Of a DNA stretch of 64,000 nt, positions 9,215 to 18,440 are shown piece by piece. Each line of letters begins with the position of its first letter. The stretch's first letter is position 1. Source of the stretch: Solibacillus palustris. Lineage in GTDB: Bacteria; Bacillota; Bacilli; Bacillales_A; Planococcaceae. Below the pieces are notes generated by a model. That model searched no databases and was not told where the DNA came from. It was given only the letters and a program-made list of their open reading frames with translations. Both the position numbers and the translations under genes were made by a program. The stretch lies in the NCBI RefSeq assembly GCF_022549215.1, contig NZ_JAKZFC010000001.1, forward strand, positions 124,001 to 188,000, in the 5' to 3' direction.

Positions 9215-9887
9215 TTATTAACTCATAACGAGCATTTTACAATACAAAATTTGGAACCAAGTGCATGTATCTAATAAAGTCCGTTCTGCTACGTTACGGG
9301 AGGCCAACATGATGTTGGTCACGAATGCGTTGCCACACAATGTGGCGTTTTTAGCATTTGTTCCACTGTTTCTGGGGGCGTGGCTTCAACTAACTCATTT
9401 GTGCCTCTTACGGTGGCACAAATGAGTGGATTTTCCGCACACGCTTGATCCCCTAGAAGTCGCCCCCTTCACTTCGCGCCACTCTAACATCAAACTAAAG
9501 TTGGTTTTTATTACATTGTTTTTTAATAAAGTTTGTTAATTCAATGCTGTTATTGAAGAAAAGTCTAAGGATATTTTTCTTTGACGCAATAAAAGAAGCT
9601 AATTTTATTGCTGTAGCTAACTTTTATTCAAAGATACAATAAAGTATACAGCGTAATATTTATTTCATCACCGCCGCCTCGCGAAAGCGCAAGCGGCTAC
9701 ATTTTACGCACTTAACTTTACTGGAAAAAGTAACATTTTTGTTTGGCGGGCCTTGCATGCGGCATTAAAGACAGTAGTATGGGCACGTACCACGTGGCCA
9801 CAATGCTGTCGTGCCGTAGCCCGCCAAAAATAAATTACACTGTATTAAATCCAATTTTTGTTAGTGAACTTACTCAATGTTAGTTTC
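9215..9887 (+). repeat. Long structured non-coding repeat, copy 1
   Basis: This fills the 955-bp gap between helD and the acyltransferase gene. It is a diverged inverted copy of 54883-55480. Blocks shared almost exactly include CCGTTCTGCTACGTTACGGG, TCTGGGGGCGTGGCTTCAAC, CCCCTAGAAGTCGCCCCCTT, ACTAAAGTTGGTTTTTATTA, TCACCGCCGCCTCGCG and an 81-nt terminal hairpin (9745-9825, GGCGGGC...GCCCGCC). Between the blocks the copies differ by hairpin insertions (for example GCCAACAT/ATGTTGGT at 9303-9319 and ACTCATTTGTGCC/GGCACAAATGAGT at 9393-9427). The ends form an imperfect inverted repeat (AACTCATAACGAG at the left; AACTAACATTGAG reading inwards from the right). No open reading frame is conserved between copies. 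Candidate large structured RNA or non-autonomous mobile element; the strand is arbitrary. Confidence 0.75.
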
Positions 9888-10018
9888 AATTGATTTTATT
9901 TACATTTCATTTTACTTTTGTAAACTATCTAGTATTAAGGTAAGCTAGATTTATATAATAGGCGCTTTATTAAAAAAGGTGTGTAACAAAATTAGCATTC
10001 AATTTTTGGGGGTTACTA

Positions 10019-11116
10019 ATGAATAAGCAGTTAGACGAAGTTCAATACGCGCGTGCATTTGCGATGTTTGCCGTATTGTTTGTGCATTTTAGTTCGACAG
10101 GTTTAGGGGGGGTTACTCCTGAATCAAGTACGTTTTATATATACTCGGCATTCAATACAATAGGGAAGATTGGGGTGCCCGTATTTTTCTTTTTAAGTGG
10201 CTTGGTGCTGCTATATAGCTATAACAAAAGGCCGTTTACAAAGGAAACCATCCTGCAATTTTACAAGAAGCGTTTGAAATATATAATTGTTCCTTATATC
10301 GTCATTTCGACTTTTTATTTTGTTGTAAGTACAGTAAAATATAGTAGTTTTACATCTGTACCAGCATTTTTGACGGATTTAGGTGAAGCGTTATTATGGG
10401 GAAAAGCCTATACGCATTTGTATTTCTTATTTGTACTTTTACAGTTTTATTTAATTTTCCCGTTCATATTGTATTTCTTTAAGAAAGTGAAGGTTCGTGT
10501 TTCAGTTGTGCTAATTGTTTCGCTAGCTTTGCAGTTTACTTGGTTTTATGTGAACAAAAATTATGTACAAGTGGAAGCACGTGGTTCGTACTTTATGTCG
10601 TATTTACCGTTCTTTTTAGTAGGTGCTGCGATGGGGGCCAATTATGCGCAACTCGATCAATGGTGGCAAACGAACCGAAAAAAAATGACTGCGTTTATTG
10701 TGACACTGTTTGCAAGTGCAGCTGTGAGTTTGATTGTGGTGGATATTTGGACACGTGCGGGTACATTGGATAACTATTTACCGTCTACCCCGTATCGTTC
10801 GTATATTTTTGATGGACTATGGGTACTTTTAGGGCTAGCAGGTAGCTTGTTTACGTTATGGTTAGGGAAAGTGGTGATGGCACTGGACTATGCGCCATTA
10901 CAGCATTTCTTAAATCGATTAGCTCAATTGTCGTTTGGTATTTATTTGATTCACCCATTTTTCTTACTATATTTCCGCGATTGGTTACCAAGTTCAACAC
11001 CGCTCGTATTCCATGGTTGGCAGTTGTTTACCGCAATTGCGATTACCGGCATTTGTTGGGTACTGACGAGTTGGTTAAGTAAGTGGAAAGCTAGTTGGAT
11101 TATTATCGGTAAATAA
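10019..11116 (+). CDS. Acyltransferase 3 family membrane protein
   Basis: A 365-aa integral membrane protein with about ten hydrophobic segments, typical of the acyltransferase 3 (OafA/YrhL-like) family that transfers acyl groups to cell-surface or secreted sugars. The N-terminal segment has the family pattern YARAFAMFAVLFVHFS with the conserved His. PVFFFLSGLVLLYSYN follows, and the C-terminal part has LSFGIYLIHPFFLLYF, the usual last motif. No extra SGNH domain is present. A G-rich box (GGGGG) precedes the ATG. No neighbouring polysaccharide genes show the acceptor, so the substrate is unknown. Confidence 0.85.
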   Translation: MNKQLDEVQYARAFAMFAVLFVHFSSTGLGGVTPESSTFYIYSAFNTIGKIGVPVFFFLSGLVLLYSYNKRPFTKETILQFYKKRLKYIIVPYIVISTFYFVVSTVKYSSFTSVPAFLTDLGEALLWGKAYTHLYFLFVLLQFYLIFPFILYFFKKVKVRVSVVLIVSLALQFTWFYVNKNYVQVEARGSYFMSYLPFFLVGAAMGANYAQLDQWWQTNRKKMTAFIVTLFASAAVSLIVVDIWTRAGTLDNYLPSTPYRSYIFDGLWVLLGLAGSLFTLWLGKVVMALDYAPLQHFLNRLAQLSFGIYLIHPFFLLYFRDWLPSSTPLVFHGWQLFTAIAITGICWVLTSWLSKWKASWIIIGK

Positions 11117-11119
11117 ACG

Positions 11120-11163
11120 AAAAGCCTGCTACATGCTCGAATCGAGTTGTAGTAGGCTTTTTA
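11120..11163 (+). terminator. Terminator after the acyltransferase gene
   Basis: Stem AAAAGCCTGCTACA with TGTAGTAGGCTTTT, with an inner CTCGA/TCGAG pairing, ending in TTTTTAT. It starts 3 bases after the stop codon. Confidence 0.85.
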
Positions 11164-11239
11164 TTAATAACAAAACATCATTCCACGCGATTTGGCACGA
11201 AATGTGGCTGTCTGCTGGCTAAATTTGTAGGATAGGGGT

Positions 11240-12262
11240 TCACCATTTTGCGACATGCTCCTCGATACAACCAAGCATTTGCTGGATTTGTAGTGTTGTG
11301 CCGTCTTCAAGTCGAATGATGCCGTCATAATAGCCGACCATTTGATGCACGGATGACAAAATGACTCTCGCGTTAGTATTTGCGACGCGTTCGAAAAAGG
11401 GTGTGAATGTTAAATTAATTTGGTCACTAAATTTTGAACGAATTGTCCACGGATTCATAAAGTTCGAGCGGTCATATTCGAAGCGAACATCTTCGTGAAT
11501 TTTAGTCATAATTCCATCAATAAAAATGGCGTTTTCCGTCATGCCGGTGCCGTCCGTCCATTGCCCGCCAAAGTTTAAGCCGATGCGTTGACCGCGAACA
11601 AGTTGTGATGCCATTCCCCAATTCCAAGTTGCCTCACGTGGCCAAATACCACGTCCGTAATCGAGTACTGCGAAGCTTTCTTCAGGAGAAAAGGTAAAGC
11701 GGCGTCCACCAATTTTCACGATGCCAGACGTTGGCAATGTATGATGCTTTGCCGTAAATTGAAATGTTTGGCGATTCCACGGGATGACGACGTTTAAGGA
11801 TTCATCATCTTGTGGATGCTCAATCGTTAATTCGGCATGCAAGTGCTCGCCATCAAAATTCGGTGAAATGACCGTTAAATGTGTTACGCCGTTGTAGTAA
11901 GTTAGCTGGATAGTCATTTCACTAGTTTTGTAGCTGACGGTTTCTAATACTTGTGTTGGCATTTTTACTTTTGTGCCAAGTGGTATCACGATTGTTTTTT
12001 CGAAATAGCGCTGTGTTTCGTATTCAAGGAAATAGACGAAGCAAACCGCAGCGTAATCTAAATGGCTAATCGTTGCGGAAAATAAGATTTCCTCGCCATA
12101 AACACACCAATAATTCCACTTTTTCTTACGCATAAAATGGCCAGATAAGTTGCAATCAATAATTGGCTGTCGTGCAAATCCAATTGCCTCTGGATTTAAA
12201 TTCCCTTTTTTATCGCAAAGAGCTGTTGGAAGTACTATTTCTCTTTCTGCGTGCTGCCTCAT
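11240..12262 (-). CDS. DUF2804 domain protein
   Basis: A 340-aa protein with no signal peptide or membrane segment. It matches the DUF2804 family by its central and C-terminal signatures: RGIWPREATWNWGMAS, GQRIGLNFGGQWTDGTGMTE, and a final half dominated by beta-strand-like sequence. The family is thought to adopt a lipocalin/hydroxyneurosporene-synthase-like beta fold, but I know of no established biochemical role. It is flanked by unrelated genes and transcribed alone. GGGGGAG lies ahead of the ATG. No function should be inferred beyond family membership. Confidence 0.8.
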   Translation of the reverse strand: MRQHAEREIVLPTALCDKKGNLNPEAIGFARQPIIDCNLSGHFMRKKKWNYWCVYGEEILFSATISHLDYAAVCFVYFLEYETQRYFEKTIVIPLGTKVKMPTQVLETVSYKTSEMTIQLTYYNGVTHLTVISPNFDGEHLHAELTIEHPQDDESLNVVIPWNRQTFQFTAKHHTLPTSGIVKIGGRRFTFSPEESFAVLDYGRGIWPREATWNWGMASQLVRGQRIGLNFGGQWTDGTGMTENAIFIDGIMTKIHEDVRFEYDRSNFMNPWTIRSKFSDQINLTFTPFFERVANTNARVILSSVHQMVGYYDGIIRLEDGTTLQIQQMLGCIEEHVAKW

Positions 12263-12449
12263 ATAAACTCCCCCTATACAAAGAAAATACCGTTGAACCT
12301 GGGCACAATGTTTCGAACGAGCCCGGAAAGTGTCCTTAAACTGATTGTATCAAACATTTAAGAAAACAGGGCATTTTCACACTTCTTTCATATAACGTAC
12401 ATATTCGAAAAAAGTTTGTCATACGTTGTAAAAAAAGAAATGAGGCCAA

Positions 12450-12956
12450 ATGCAAATGCTTTATTATAATCGCCAAGCTGCGGTCGATTATGCAAATTTT
12501 TGGTGGGATAAATACAATCCAAGATTTCCAACGTTTGAGGTGGATTGTACAAACTTCATATCGCAATGCCTCTATGCAGGGGGAGCACCGATGCGCGGCT
12601 TTTCGGATCGTGCGCAGGGCTGGTGGATGATTGGTAATCCTGAGCGCTGGAGCTATAGCTGGTCGGTAGCACACGCACTGCGATGGTATTTAGAAACGTC
12701 GAAAAAAGGGCTTATAGCAACTCGTGTTTATTCGATTGATGAGCTTGAGATAGGCGATCTTATTTTTTATGATTTTGCAGGGGATGGACGGATTGACCAT
12801 AGTACGATTGTTACGCGGATTGAAAATGGGATTCCGTACGTTAATGCACACACGATGAATAGCAAAAATCGAGAATATTCATATGAAGACTCTTCGGCCT
12901 ATACCCCATTAATCGAGTATTATTTCTTTCACATTAGCGATACGTTTCCCTTATAA
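12450..12956 (+). CDS. Putative amidase-domain protein (Amidase_6, NlpC/P60-like fold)
   Basis: A 168-aa single-domain protein matching the putative amidase domain (PF12671 type). It begins directly with the diagnostic YYNRQAAVDYANFWW, has the catalytic cysteine in DCTNFISQCL (Cys33), a His in DHSTIV (His117), and NAHTMN near 132. Papain-like members of this group are thought to cleave amide bonds in the cell envelope. Many relatives carry an N-terminal signal peptide and extra domains. This one has none visible, so it is either cytoplasmic or released by another route. A modest GAGG box precedes the ATG. Confidence 0.75.
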   Translation: MQMLYYNRQAAVDYANFWWDKYNPRFPTFEVDCTNFISQCLYAGGAPMRGFSDRAQGWWMIGNPERWSYSWSVAHALRWYLETSKKGLIATRVYSIDELEIGDLIFYDFAGDGRIDHSTIVTRIENGIPYVNAHTMNSKNREYSYEDSSAYTPLIEYYFFHISDTFPL

Positions 12957-13020
12957 ACTCTCTATATAATAATGAAAAATGATGATAAGATAGAGCTAGT
13001 ATACGAAGGAGGATTTGTCG

Positions 13021-13584
13021 ATGACAGTATCAGTAAAACAAGCTATTTTAGAGCGCCGTTCAATTAAAAAATTTAATGGACAACTTGTTGAAAAACAAGC
13101 GGTTCTACAAATTTTAGATGATGCAAAATGGGCACCAAATCACGGCAACCGTCAACCTTGGCGCGTTGTTGTAGCAACTGATGAAAAATTAGCTCAAGTA
13201 CATGAGTTATTACGCGATTTAGCGATTCCAAAATGGCAAGAGCTTTCAGAGGAGACGCTTGCTACGCAAATGCAAAAATTCACGCTTGCGGGGGCATATG
13301 CTTTTGTATTAGTAACAGAAGATATGCGTCAAAAAGAGCGTCTAGAAGATTATGCAGCGGTCTCTTGTTACTTACAAAACGCACAGTTACTAGCTTGGGA
13401 ACAAGGAATCGGTACATGCTGGAAAACGCCAGGCTTCTTAGATAACCCAAAATTCCGCGAAGCATTACAAGCAAAAGAAAATGAACGTGTCATTGCGATG
13501 TTCCAATTCGGTTATTTCGATGAAGCAACACCAGCAAAACCACGTAAAGAATTAGCTGATTTCGTTACAGAATTCGGCGCATAA
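13021..13584 (+). CDS. Nitroreductase family FMN oxidoreductase
   Basis: A 187-aa nitroreductase-fold protein expected to bind FMN as a dimer and reduce nitro, quinone or similar compounds with NAD(P)H. Motifs: AILERRSIKKFNG at the N-terminus (FMN phosphate contact), APNHGNRQPWRVVV, and NAQLLAWEQGIGTCWKTPGF in the C-terminal half. Length is typical of the short YdjA-like branch. I set the start at the ATG at 13021, eight bases after GGAGG; an in-frame TTG at 13015 lies too close to that box. It is monocistronic with its own strong terminator. The substrate is unknown. Confidence 0.85.
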   Translation: MTVSVKQAILERRSIKKFNGQLVEKQAVLQILDDAKWAPNHGNRQPWRVVVATDEKLAQVHELLRDLAIPKWQELSEETLATQMQKFTLAGAYAFVLVTEDMRQKERLEDYAAVSCYLQNAQLLAWEQGIGTCWKTPGFLDNPKFREALQAKENERVIAMFQFGYFDEATPAKPRKELADFVTEFGA

Positions 13585-13588
13585 AATC

Positions 13589-13627
13589 AAAATGGAATTC
13601 GTAAAATGCTACGAATTCCATTTTTTT
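13589..13627 (+). terminator. Terminator of the nitroreductase gene
   Basis: A stem of about 13 bp, AATGGAATTCGTA with TACGAATTCCATT, ending in a run of seven T. Confidence 0.9.
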
Positions 13628-13712
13628 ATTTTTAGTGAGAAGGGATAGAAGAAAAGTTGGTATCTTTTTTGTAGTGGGAAAAGTGTAATACAAAACTTTT
13701 GGAGGGATGTAT

Positions 13713-14336
13713 ATGTTTCGAAATGAACCAAAACAAACGGTTGATGTCGTCTATACAAAACAAGAATTGCTCAATAAACTCCAGGAATTACGTAAACCAC
13801 GAGAAATGGTAGACCGCAATAAAATTTATATTGTCACGAAAAATGTAAATGAGTTTCATTCGTTATCGAGGGATAGTCAAATTGAGTTGGTAACGACACA
13901 TGGAATCTGTAGCTTTATAAAAACATTATTGACGAAAGAAACGCCAATCGAAAATGTATTACGTCGCATGAATTTATCGCATAATGATCGCATTGAGTAC
14001 GAGGCTGTTATTCGCAGTGGGGGAATGGTGCTTGTCTCGGGAACAGATCCATTCCATGAAGAGGAGTGGACGGGGCATACGCTGACGAAATGGATTACAA
14101 ATCGCTCGAATTCATCGAATATCATTTTGCATGATGTAAAAAAAGAGCGCGTCGTTCCGTATGAGCCAAAGCCACAATTGTACTTTTTGCCTTCGAAGGG
14201 CGTAGCAGGCGATTTTGGTCCTGCAGATGAAGTATTAGCGTCTTCAAATGCCGAAGTGCCATTACGAGACAATCAACGCCTCGTTCGCGATCCAAAAACA
14301 CGAGAATTAGGCGTGTATCAAGGGCCACATAAATAG
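13713..14336 (+). CDS. General-stress-protein-like (YflT-type) protein
   Basis: A 207-aa soluble protein. The first 110 residues resemble the YflT/general stress protein 17M domain: a sensor-like start (VVYTKQELLNKLQEL), a short strand with KIYIVTKN, a middle with ICSFIKTLLT, and a helix leading to RIEYEAVIRSGGMVLVSG. Length, spacing and the closing GGMVLV pattern fit that family, but conservation is low. The C-terminal 90 residues are proline- and charge-rich and I do not recognise them. The ATG at 13713 is preferred over the one at 13707 because GGAGG ends only one base before the latter. Whether it is stress-induced cannot be seen; no sigma-B promoter was identified. Confidence 0.5.
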   Translation: MFRNEPKQTVDVVYTKQELLNKLQELRKPREMVDRNKIYIVTKNVNEFHSLSRDSQIELVTTHGICSFIKTLLTKETPIENVLRRMNLSHNDRIEYEAVIRSGGMVLVSGTDPFHEEEWTGHTLTKWITNRSNSSNIILHDVKKERVVPYEPKPQLYFLPSKGVAGDFGPADEVLASSNAEVPLRDNQRLVRDPKTRELGVYQGPHK

Positions 14337-14396
14337 CATAACGTGAATCTTTGCTAGGTGGGCATCTTACTGTCCGTTAATGCGAGATAAAGTGTG

Positions 14397-14433
14397 AAAC
14401 CGAGCCATTGGAATAATCATGTGCTCGGTTTTA
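14397..14433 (+). terminator. Terminator before scoA
   Basis: Stem AAACCGAGC with GCTCGGTTT and a T-rich end, about 60 bp after the preceding gene. Confidence 0.75.
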
Positions 14434-14498
14434 AATGTCTAAAGAAGGTAAAATCATACAATTTGTAGAATATTGTCTCATTAAAGAGGTGAATTGTT

Positions 14499-15197
14499 AT
14501 GGATAAAGTCATTGGTTCAGTGCAGGAGGCTGTTCAGCAAATAGAGGATGGTGCAGTGCTGTTAGTTGGCGGATTTGGGCTTTGCGGCATTCCTGAAAAT
14601 CTAATTCAAGCACTAAAAGACAAGGGTATAAAGGATTTAACTGTTGTGAGTAATAACTGCGGTGTGGATGATTTTGGATTAGGTGTGCTACTTGAACAGA
14701 AACAAATCTCAAAAATGATTGCTTCGTATGTAGGAGAAAATAAAAGGTTCGAGCAACAGTTTTTAAGTGGAGAATTAGAGGTAGAGCTTACACCCCAAGG
14801 CACTTTGGCAGAGCGTATTCGTGCTGGTGGGGCTGGGATTCCAGCATTTTATACGGCTACGGGGGTTGGAACGCCCATCGCACAAGGAAAAGAAACGAAG
14901 CAATTTGATGGTAAAACGTATTTATTAGAACGAGCGATTACAGGAGATTTTGCATTAGTGAAAGCATGGAAGGCGGATAGAGCAGGGAATTTAGTGTTTC
15001 GTAAAACATCACGTAATTTCAATCCGCTTGTAGCAACTGCGGGGCGAGTGACGATTGTTGAAGTGGAGGAGCTTGTGGAAATCGGCGAGCTTGAACCGGA
15101 TGAAATTCATTTACCGGGTATTTATGTACAACATCTTGTGCATAGCCCATCCTTTGAGAAACGCATTGAACGTCGCACGATAAGGGAGGAGAGCTAA
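14499..15197 (+). CDS. scoA: 3-oxoacid (succinyl-CoA:acetoacetate) CoA-transferase, subunit A
   Basis: A 232-aa class I CoA-transferase alpha subunit. Motifs: [14 protein letters not shown] near the N-terminus (the GxGxxG-like CoA region), [18 protein letters not shown] in the middle, and a C-terminal [13 protein letters not shown]. With ScoB it exchanges CoA between succinyl-CoA and acetoacetate, feeding ketone bodies or acetoacetate from leucine and aromatic breakdown into acetyl-CoA. The stop codon overlaps the scoB start by one base, so the subunits are translationally coupled. AGAGGTG precedes the ATG. The precise acid pair is inferred from similarity to B. subtilis ScoAB. Confidence 0.9.
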   Translation: MDKVIGSVQEAVQQIEDGAVLLVGGFGLCGIPENLIQALKDKGIKDLTVVSNNCGVDDFGLGVLLEQKQISKMIASYVGENKRFEQQFLSGELEVELTPQGTLAERIRAGGAGIPAFYTATGVGTPIAQGKETKQFDGKTYLLERAITGDFALVKAWKADRAGNLVFRKTSRNFNPLVATAGRVTIVEVEELVEIGELEPDEIHLPGIYVQHLVHSPSFEKRIERRTIREES

Positions 15198-15841
15198 TGG
15201 ACGCTCGAAAAAAAATTATTCAACGTGCTGTTCAAGAAATTCAACATGGGATGTATGTCAATTTAGGCATTGGCATGCCAACGTTAATTGCGAATGAAAT
15301 TCCAGCCCATTATGATGTGATGCTGCAATCTGAAAATGGATTATTAGGGATTGGCCCGTACCCAACAGAACAGGAAATCGACGCGGATTTAATTAATGCG
15401 GGAAAAGAAACGGTAACTGTAAAAAAAGGAGCTGCATTTTTTGATAGCGCCGAAAGCTTTGCAATGATTCGCGGTGGTCATATTGATGTCGCAATTTTAG
15501 GTGGGATGGAAGTTTCGCAAAAGGGTGATTTAGCCAATTGGATGATTCCCGGTAAAGTCGTAAAGGGGATGGGCGGTGCGATGGACTTAGTCGTTGGTGC
15601 GAAAAAGGTCATTGTCATTATGGAGCATGCAAATAAGTATGGGGAATCCAAAGTGAAGCGTGAATGTACGCTCCCACTAACTGGGCTGGGGGTTGTTCAT
15701 CGACTGATTACTGATTTAGCGGTGTTTGATTTTGAGGATGGTGTCATGCGGCTTGTTGAATTGCAGGATGGTGTGACGCTTGAGGAAGTAAGGGAAAAGA
15801 CGGAAGCGCAGTTTGAAGTTAAGATTACTAACTGCTACTAA
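15197..15841 (+). CDS. scoB: 3-oxoacid (succinyl-CoA:acetoacetate) CoA-transferase, subunit B
   Basis: A 214-aa beta subunit. The catalytic glutamate lies in [10 protein letters not shown] (Glu46), which forms the covalent glutamyl-CoA intermediate in this family. Other hallmarks are [46 protein letters not shown] and [11 protein letters not shown]. It overlaps scoA by one base and is preceded by GGGAGGAGAG inside scoA. There is no clear terminator directly after it; a long U-poor hairpin lies about 70 bp downstream. Confidence 0.92.
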   Translation: MDARKKIIQRAVQEIQHGMYVNLGIGMPTLIANEIPAHYDVMLQSENGLLGIGPYPTEQEIDADLINAGKETVTVKKGAAFFDSAESFAMIRGGHIDVAILGGMEVSQKGDLANWMIPGKVVKGMGGAMDLVVGAKKVIVIMEHANKYGESKVKRECTLPLTGLGVVHRLITDLAVFDFEDGVMRLVELQDGVTLEEVREKTEAQFEVKITNCY

Positions 15842-15913
15842 TGGGGTACTTCACTAGATGCGTTGGTTGATATGGAAGAGTTGAATTTTTATTCGTCATT
15901 ATTCATTTTGTTG

Positions 15914-15947
15914 GTAGTTTTGAATTTTCTTTATATTTCAAAACTAC
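15914..15947. other. Perfect 11-bp inverted repeat after scoB
   Basis: GTAGTTTTGAA pairs with TTCAAAACTAC around a 12-base loop. There is no T run after it, so it is either a weak terminator or mRNA-stabilising hairpin for scoAB, or an operator for the aminotransferase operon that begins about 200 bp on. Confidence 0.45.
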
Positions 15948-16091
15948 ATAAAATCACAACGTTTACTACTTTTATTAATGATATATTCATATTATATGTA
16001 TAAAATAATGCATATAAAATTCTGAAAATTCGAATTTAATGTTTTGATATTGAATATTTATACACTAAGGGTTAAAATGAATTATCGCTTA

Positions 16092-16119
16092 TTTGATAAT
16101 CATTAAATTAGTTATCAAA
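16092..16119. promoter_or_regulatory. Candidate operator upstream of the aminotransferase operon
   Basis: A perfect inverted repeat, TTTGATAA and TTATCAAA, is separated by 12 bases and ends 33 bp before the aminotransferase start codon. Its position and symmetry suggest a dimeric regulator site. No local regulator gene is present and the regulator is not identified. The rest of the 310-bp intergenic region is AT-rich and holds nothing else I can name. Confidence 0.4.
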
Positions 16120-16151
16120 AAGTTGCAAATTATATTGTGAGGTCCTATCAA

Positions 16152-17474
16152 ATGGCAAATTGGTTAGATTTATATAAAGAAATGGGCGATTATTTAGCGC
16201 CTAGTATGGCAAAGGATCATCCAAATCTTCCGGTAGTTAAAGAAGAAGGTTGTTATTACTGGGGAGCGGATGGCAAGAAATATTTAGATTTTACATCAGG
16301 TATTGCTGTGACAAACACAGGTCACCGTCATCCAAAAGTTGTGCAAGCAATTAAAGACGCAGCAGATGAATTAGTGCATGGTCCATCAGGGGTGATTATG
16401 TACGAATCCATTTTAAAATTATCGGAAGAGCTTGGCGAAGTGTTACCGGGTGATTTAGATTGCTTCTTCTTTGCGAACAGTGGTACGGAGGCAATTGAAG
16501 GCTCATTAAAATTAGCGAAATTCGTAACGGAGCGTCCATATGTGATTTCATTTACAGGTTGTTTCCATGGTCGTTCGATGGGTGCGCTTGGTGTGACAAC
16601 TTCAAAAGCGAAATATCGTAAATTTTTACAGCCATCGCATCTTTCGTACCAAATTCCGTATGCAGATGTAAAAGCGGCTCCAGCGGGTGTGGATGCAGAA
16701 AGCTATGTTGTAGAAAAACTTGAAAAAGATTTCAAAAAGCTATTCAAGCACCAAGTAACACCTGAAGAAGTAGCAGCGGTGATTTTAGAACCTATTTTAG
16801 GTGAAGGTGGCTATATCATCCCACCAAAAGCTTGGGTGAAAAAAATCCGTGAAATTTGTGACCAACATGGCATCTTATTAATTTTTGATGAAGTGCAAAC
16901 AGGCTTCGGTCGTACAGGTGAATGGTTCGCTGCACAGTACTTCGATGTAACGCCGGACATTATGGCCATTGCTAAAGGCATTGCATCAGGCTTACCACTT
17001 TCAGCTACAGTTGCCTCAAAACAATTAATGCAAAAATGGCCGATTGGTTCACATGGTACAACATTCGGTGGCAACCCAATCGCCTGTTCTGTAGCACGTA
17101 CAACATTAGAAATTTTCCACGAAGAAAACTTAGTAGAAAATTCTCGCGTAGTCGGTGCATATGCCCGCGAACAGTTGTTAAAAATGAAAGAAAAATATTC
17201 AATTATTAGCGACGTGCGTTCAGCTGGTTTAATGATTGGAATTGAACTATCAGATCCAACTACAGGTGAGGTTTCTGGTGAAGCAGTAGGGAAAGTATTA
17301 GATTACGCACTTGAAGAAGGCGTTCTGTTCTATCTATGTGGTAATGAAGGCGAAGTTATTCGTATGATCCCACCACTTACAGTAACAAAACAACAAATTG
17401 ACGACGGCTTACAAATGTTAGACAAAGCCATCGAACGATATTTACAAGAACAACTAATAAAAGGAGAGAAATAA
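16152..17474 (+). CDS. Class III (4-aminobutyrate-type) aminotransferase
   Basis: A 440-aa PLP enzyme of aminotransferase class III. Motifs: [32 protein letters not shown] (cofactor phosphate), [29 protein letters not shown] (Asp contacting the PLP ring) and [16 protein letters not shown] with the Schiff-base lysine, then [14 protein letters not shown]. This set is shared by GABA, ornithine and related aminotransferases. It lies one base upstream of an amino acid ABC transporter gene set and after ScoAB, so a role in using an imported basic or omega-amino acid is likely. I chose the ATG at 16152 (AGGT box upstream); an in-frame GTG at 16137 would add five residues. The exact donor is not determinable here. 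Confidence 0.85.
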   Translation: MANWLDLYKEMGDYLAPSMAKDHPNLPVVKEEGCYYWGADGKKYLDFTSGIAVTNTGHRHPKVVQAIKDAADELVHGPSGVIMYESILKLSEELGEVLPGDLDCFFFANSGTEAIEGSLKLAKFVTERPYVISFTGCFHGRSMGALGVTTSKAKYRKFLQPSHLSYQIPYADVKAAPAGVDAESYVVEKLEKDFKKLFKHQVTPEEVAAVILEPILGEGGYIIPPKAWVKKIREICDQHGILLIFDEVQTGFGRTGEWFAAQYFDVTPDIMAIAKGIASGLPLSATVASKQLMQKWPIGSHGTTFGGNPIACSVARTTLEIFHEENLVENSRVVGAYAREQLLKMKEKYSIISDVRSAGLMIGIELSDPTTGEVSGEAVGKVLDYALEEGVLFYLCGNEGEVIRMIPPLTVTKQQIDDGLQMLDKAIERYLQEQLIKGEK

Positions 17475-17475
17475 C

Positions 17476-18276
17476 ATGAACAAAAAGTGGCTATTAGCAA
17501 TTTTAACAACACTTGTCATTGCAGTATTAGCAGCATGTGGTACTTCAAAAGACGACAAAGAAACATCAGGTAGTGCAGGTGAAGGTTCAACAGATAGCAA
17601 GAAAACGTTAATCGTAGGTACATCAGCAGACTACGCACCATTCGAATACGTAGACACTGCAACAAGCGATGAAATTATCGGTTTCGATATTGATTTAATC
17701 AAAACAATTGGTGACAAATTAGGCTATGAAATTGAAGTGCAAAACATGGACTTCAACTCACTTATTACAGCATTACAAGCGAAAAAATTCGACGTAGTCA
17801 TCTCAGGTATGACACCAACAGAAGAGCGTGACAAAGTAGTAGACTTCACAATTCCTTACTATGAAACAGAACAATATTTAATTTTTGATAAAGAAAAAGG
17901 CTACACAACTCCTGCTGATGTAGCAGGTGGTGTGGTAGGTGCGCAAGTTTCTTCTATCCAAGAAGATTTAGCGAAAGTATTAGGGGAAGAACATGGCTTT
18001 AAAGTAGAAAGCCGTAATTTAATTCCTGAGTTAATCCAAGAATTAAAAACAGGTCGTTTTGATGCTGCAGTAATTGAAAATATCGTTTCTGAAAACTACT
18101 TATCGAAAAATGATGATTTAGCAGCATTCCCAATCGAGGTAGAAGAGCCAGATTATAAATCAATCGTATTACAAGAAGGTAGCGAATTAAAAGCAGAGTT
18201 CGATAAAGCAATCGAAGAATTAACTGCTGACGGTACAATTGAAAAATTAAAGAAAAAATGGTTTGTTGTTGAATAA
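17476..18276 (+). CDS. Amino acid ABC transporter substrate-binding lipoprotein
   Basis: A 266-aa extracytoplasmic binding protein. The signal peptide ends in a lipobox (LAAC, Cys around 22), followed by a Ser/Thr/Gly/Asp-rich linker and a family 3 solute-binding domain with GTSADYAPFEYVD, IIGFDIDLI, MDFNSLITALQ and ISGMTPTEERDKVVDFT. This type binds polar or basic amino acids such as arginine (B. subtilis ArtP) or cystine. Given the aminotransferase one base upstream, a basic amino acid is a reasonable guess. GGAGAG precedes the ATG. A hairpin after the gene probably reduces read-through into the permease, giving the usual excess of binding protein. Confidence 0.9.
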   Translation: MNKKWLLAILTTLVIAVLAACGTSKDDKETSGSAGEGSTDSKKTLIVGTSADYAPFEYVDTATSDEIIGFDIDLIKTIGDKLGYEIEVQNMDFNSLITALQAKKFDVVISGMTPTEERDKVVDFTIPYYETEQYLIFDKEKGYTTPADVAGGVVGAQVSSIQEDLAKVLGEEHGFKVESRNLIPELIQELKTGRFDAAVIENIVSENYLSKNDDLAAFPIEVEEPDYKSIVLQEGSELKAEFDKAIEELTADGTIEKLKKKWFVVE

Positions 18277-18329
18277 TAGCAAGTAACAACCAAGAGGCAC
18301 GAACTTTAGCTTGGTCTGGAAGAAAAATT

Positions 18330-18363
18330 AACGTCATTCAGCTGTTAACGTTGAATGACGTTT
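18330..18363 (+). terminator. Intra-operon attenuating hairpin
   Basis: Stem ACGTCATTCA with TGAATGACGT, followed by TTTCTC and then a T run further on. It lies between the binding-protein gene and the permease gene, where partial termination is common. Confidence 0.65.
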
Positions 18364-18440
18364 CTCACGTTTTTTTAGAGAGAAAAACCGATAAGGATTT
18401 CTCTGCTAAAACAAATTCAATTAAAGAAAGGAGGGCTACG

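Noticed and set aside
16100-16151. Possible sigma-54 (-24/-12) promoter before the aminotransferase
   Set aside because: A TTGCA occurs at about 16123, but the matching GG of the -24 element is missing at the required spacing.
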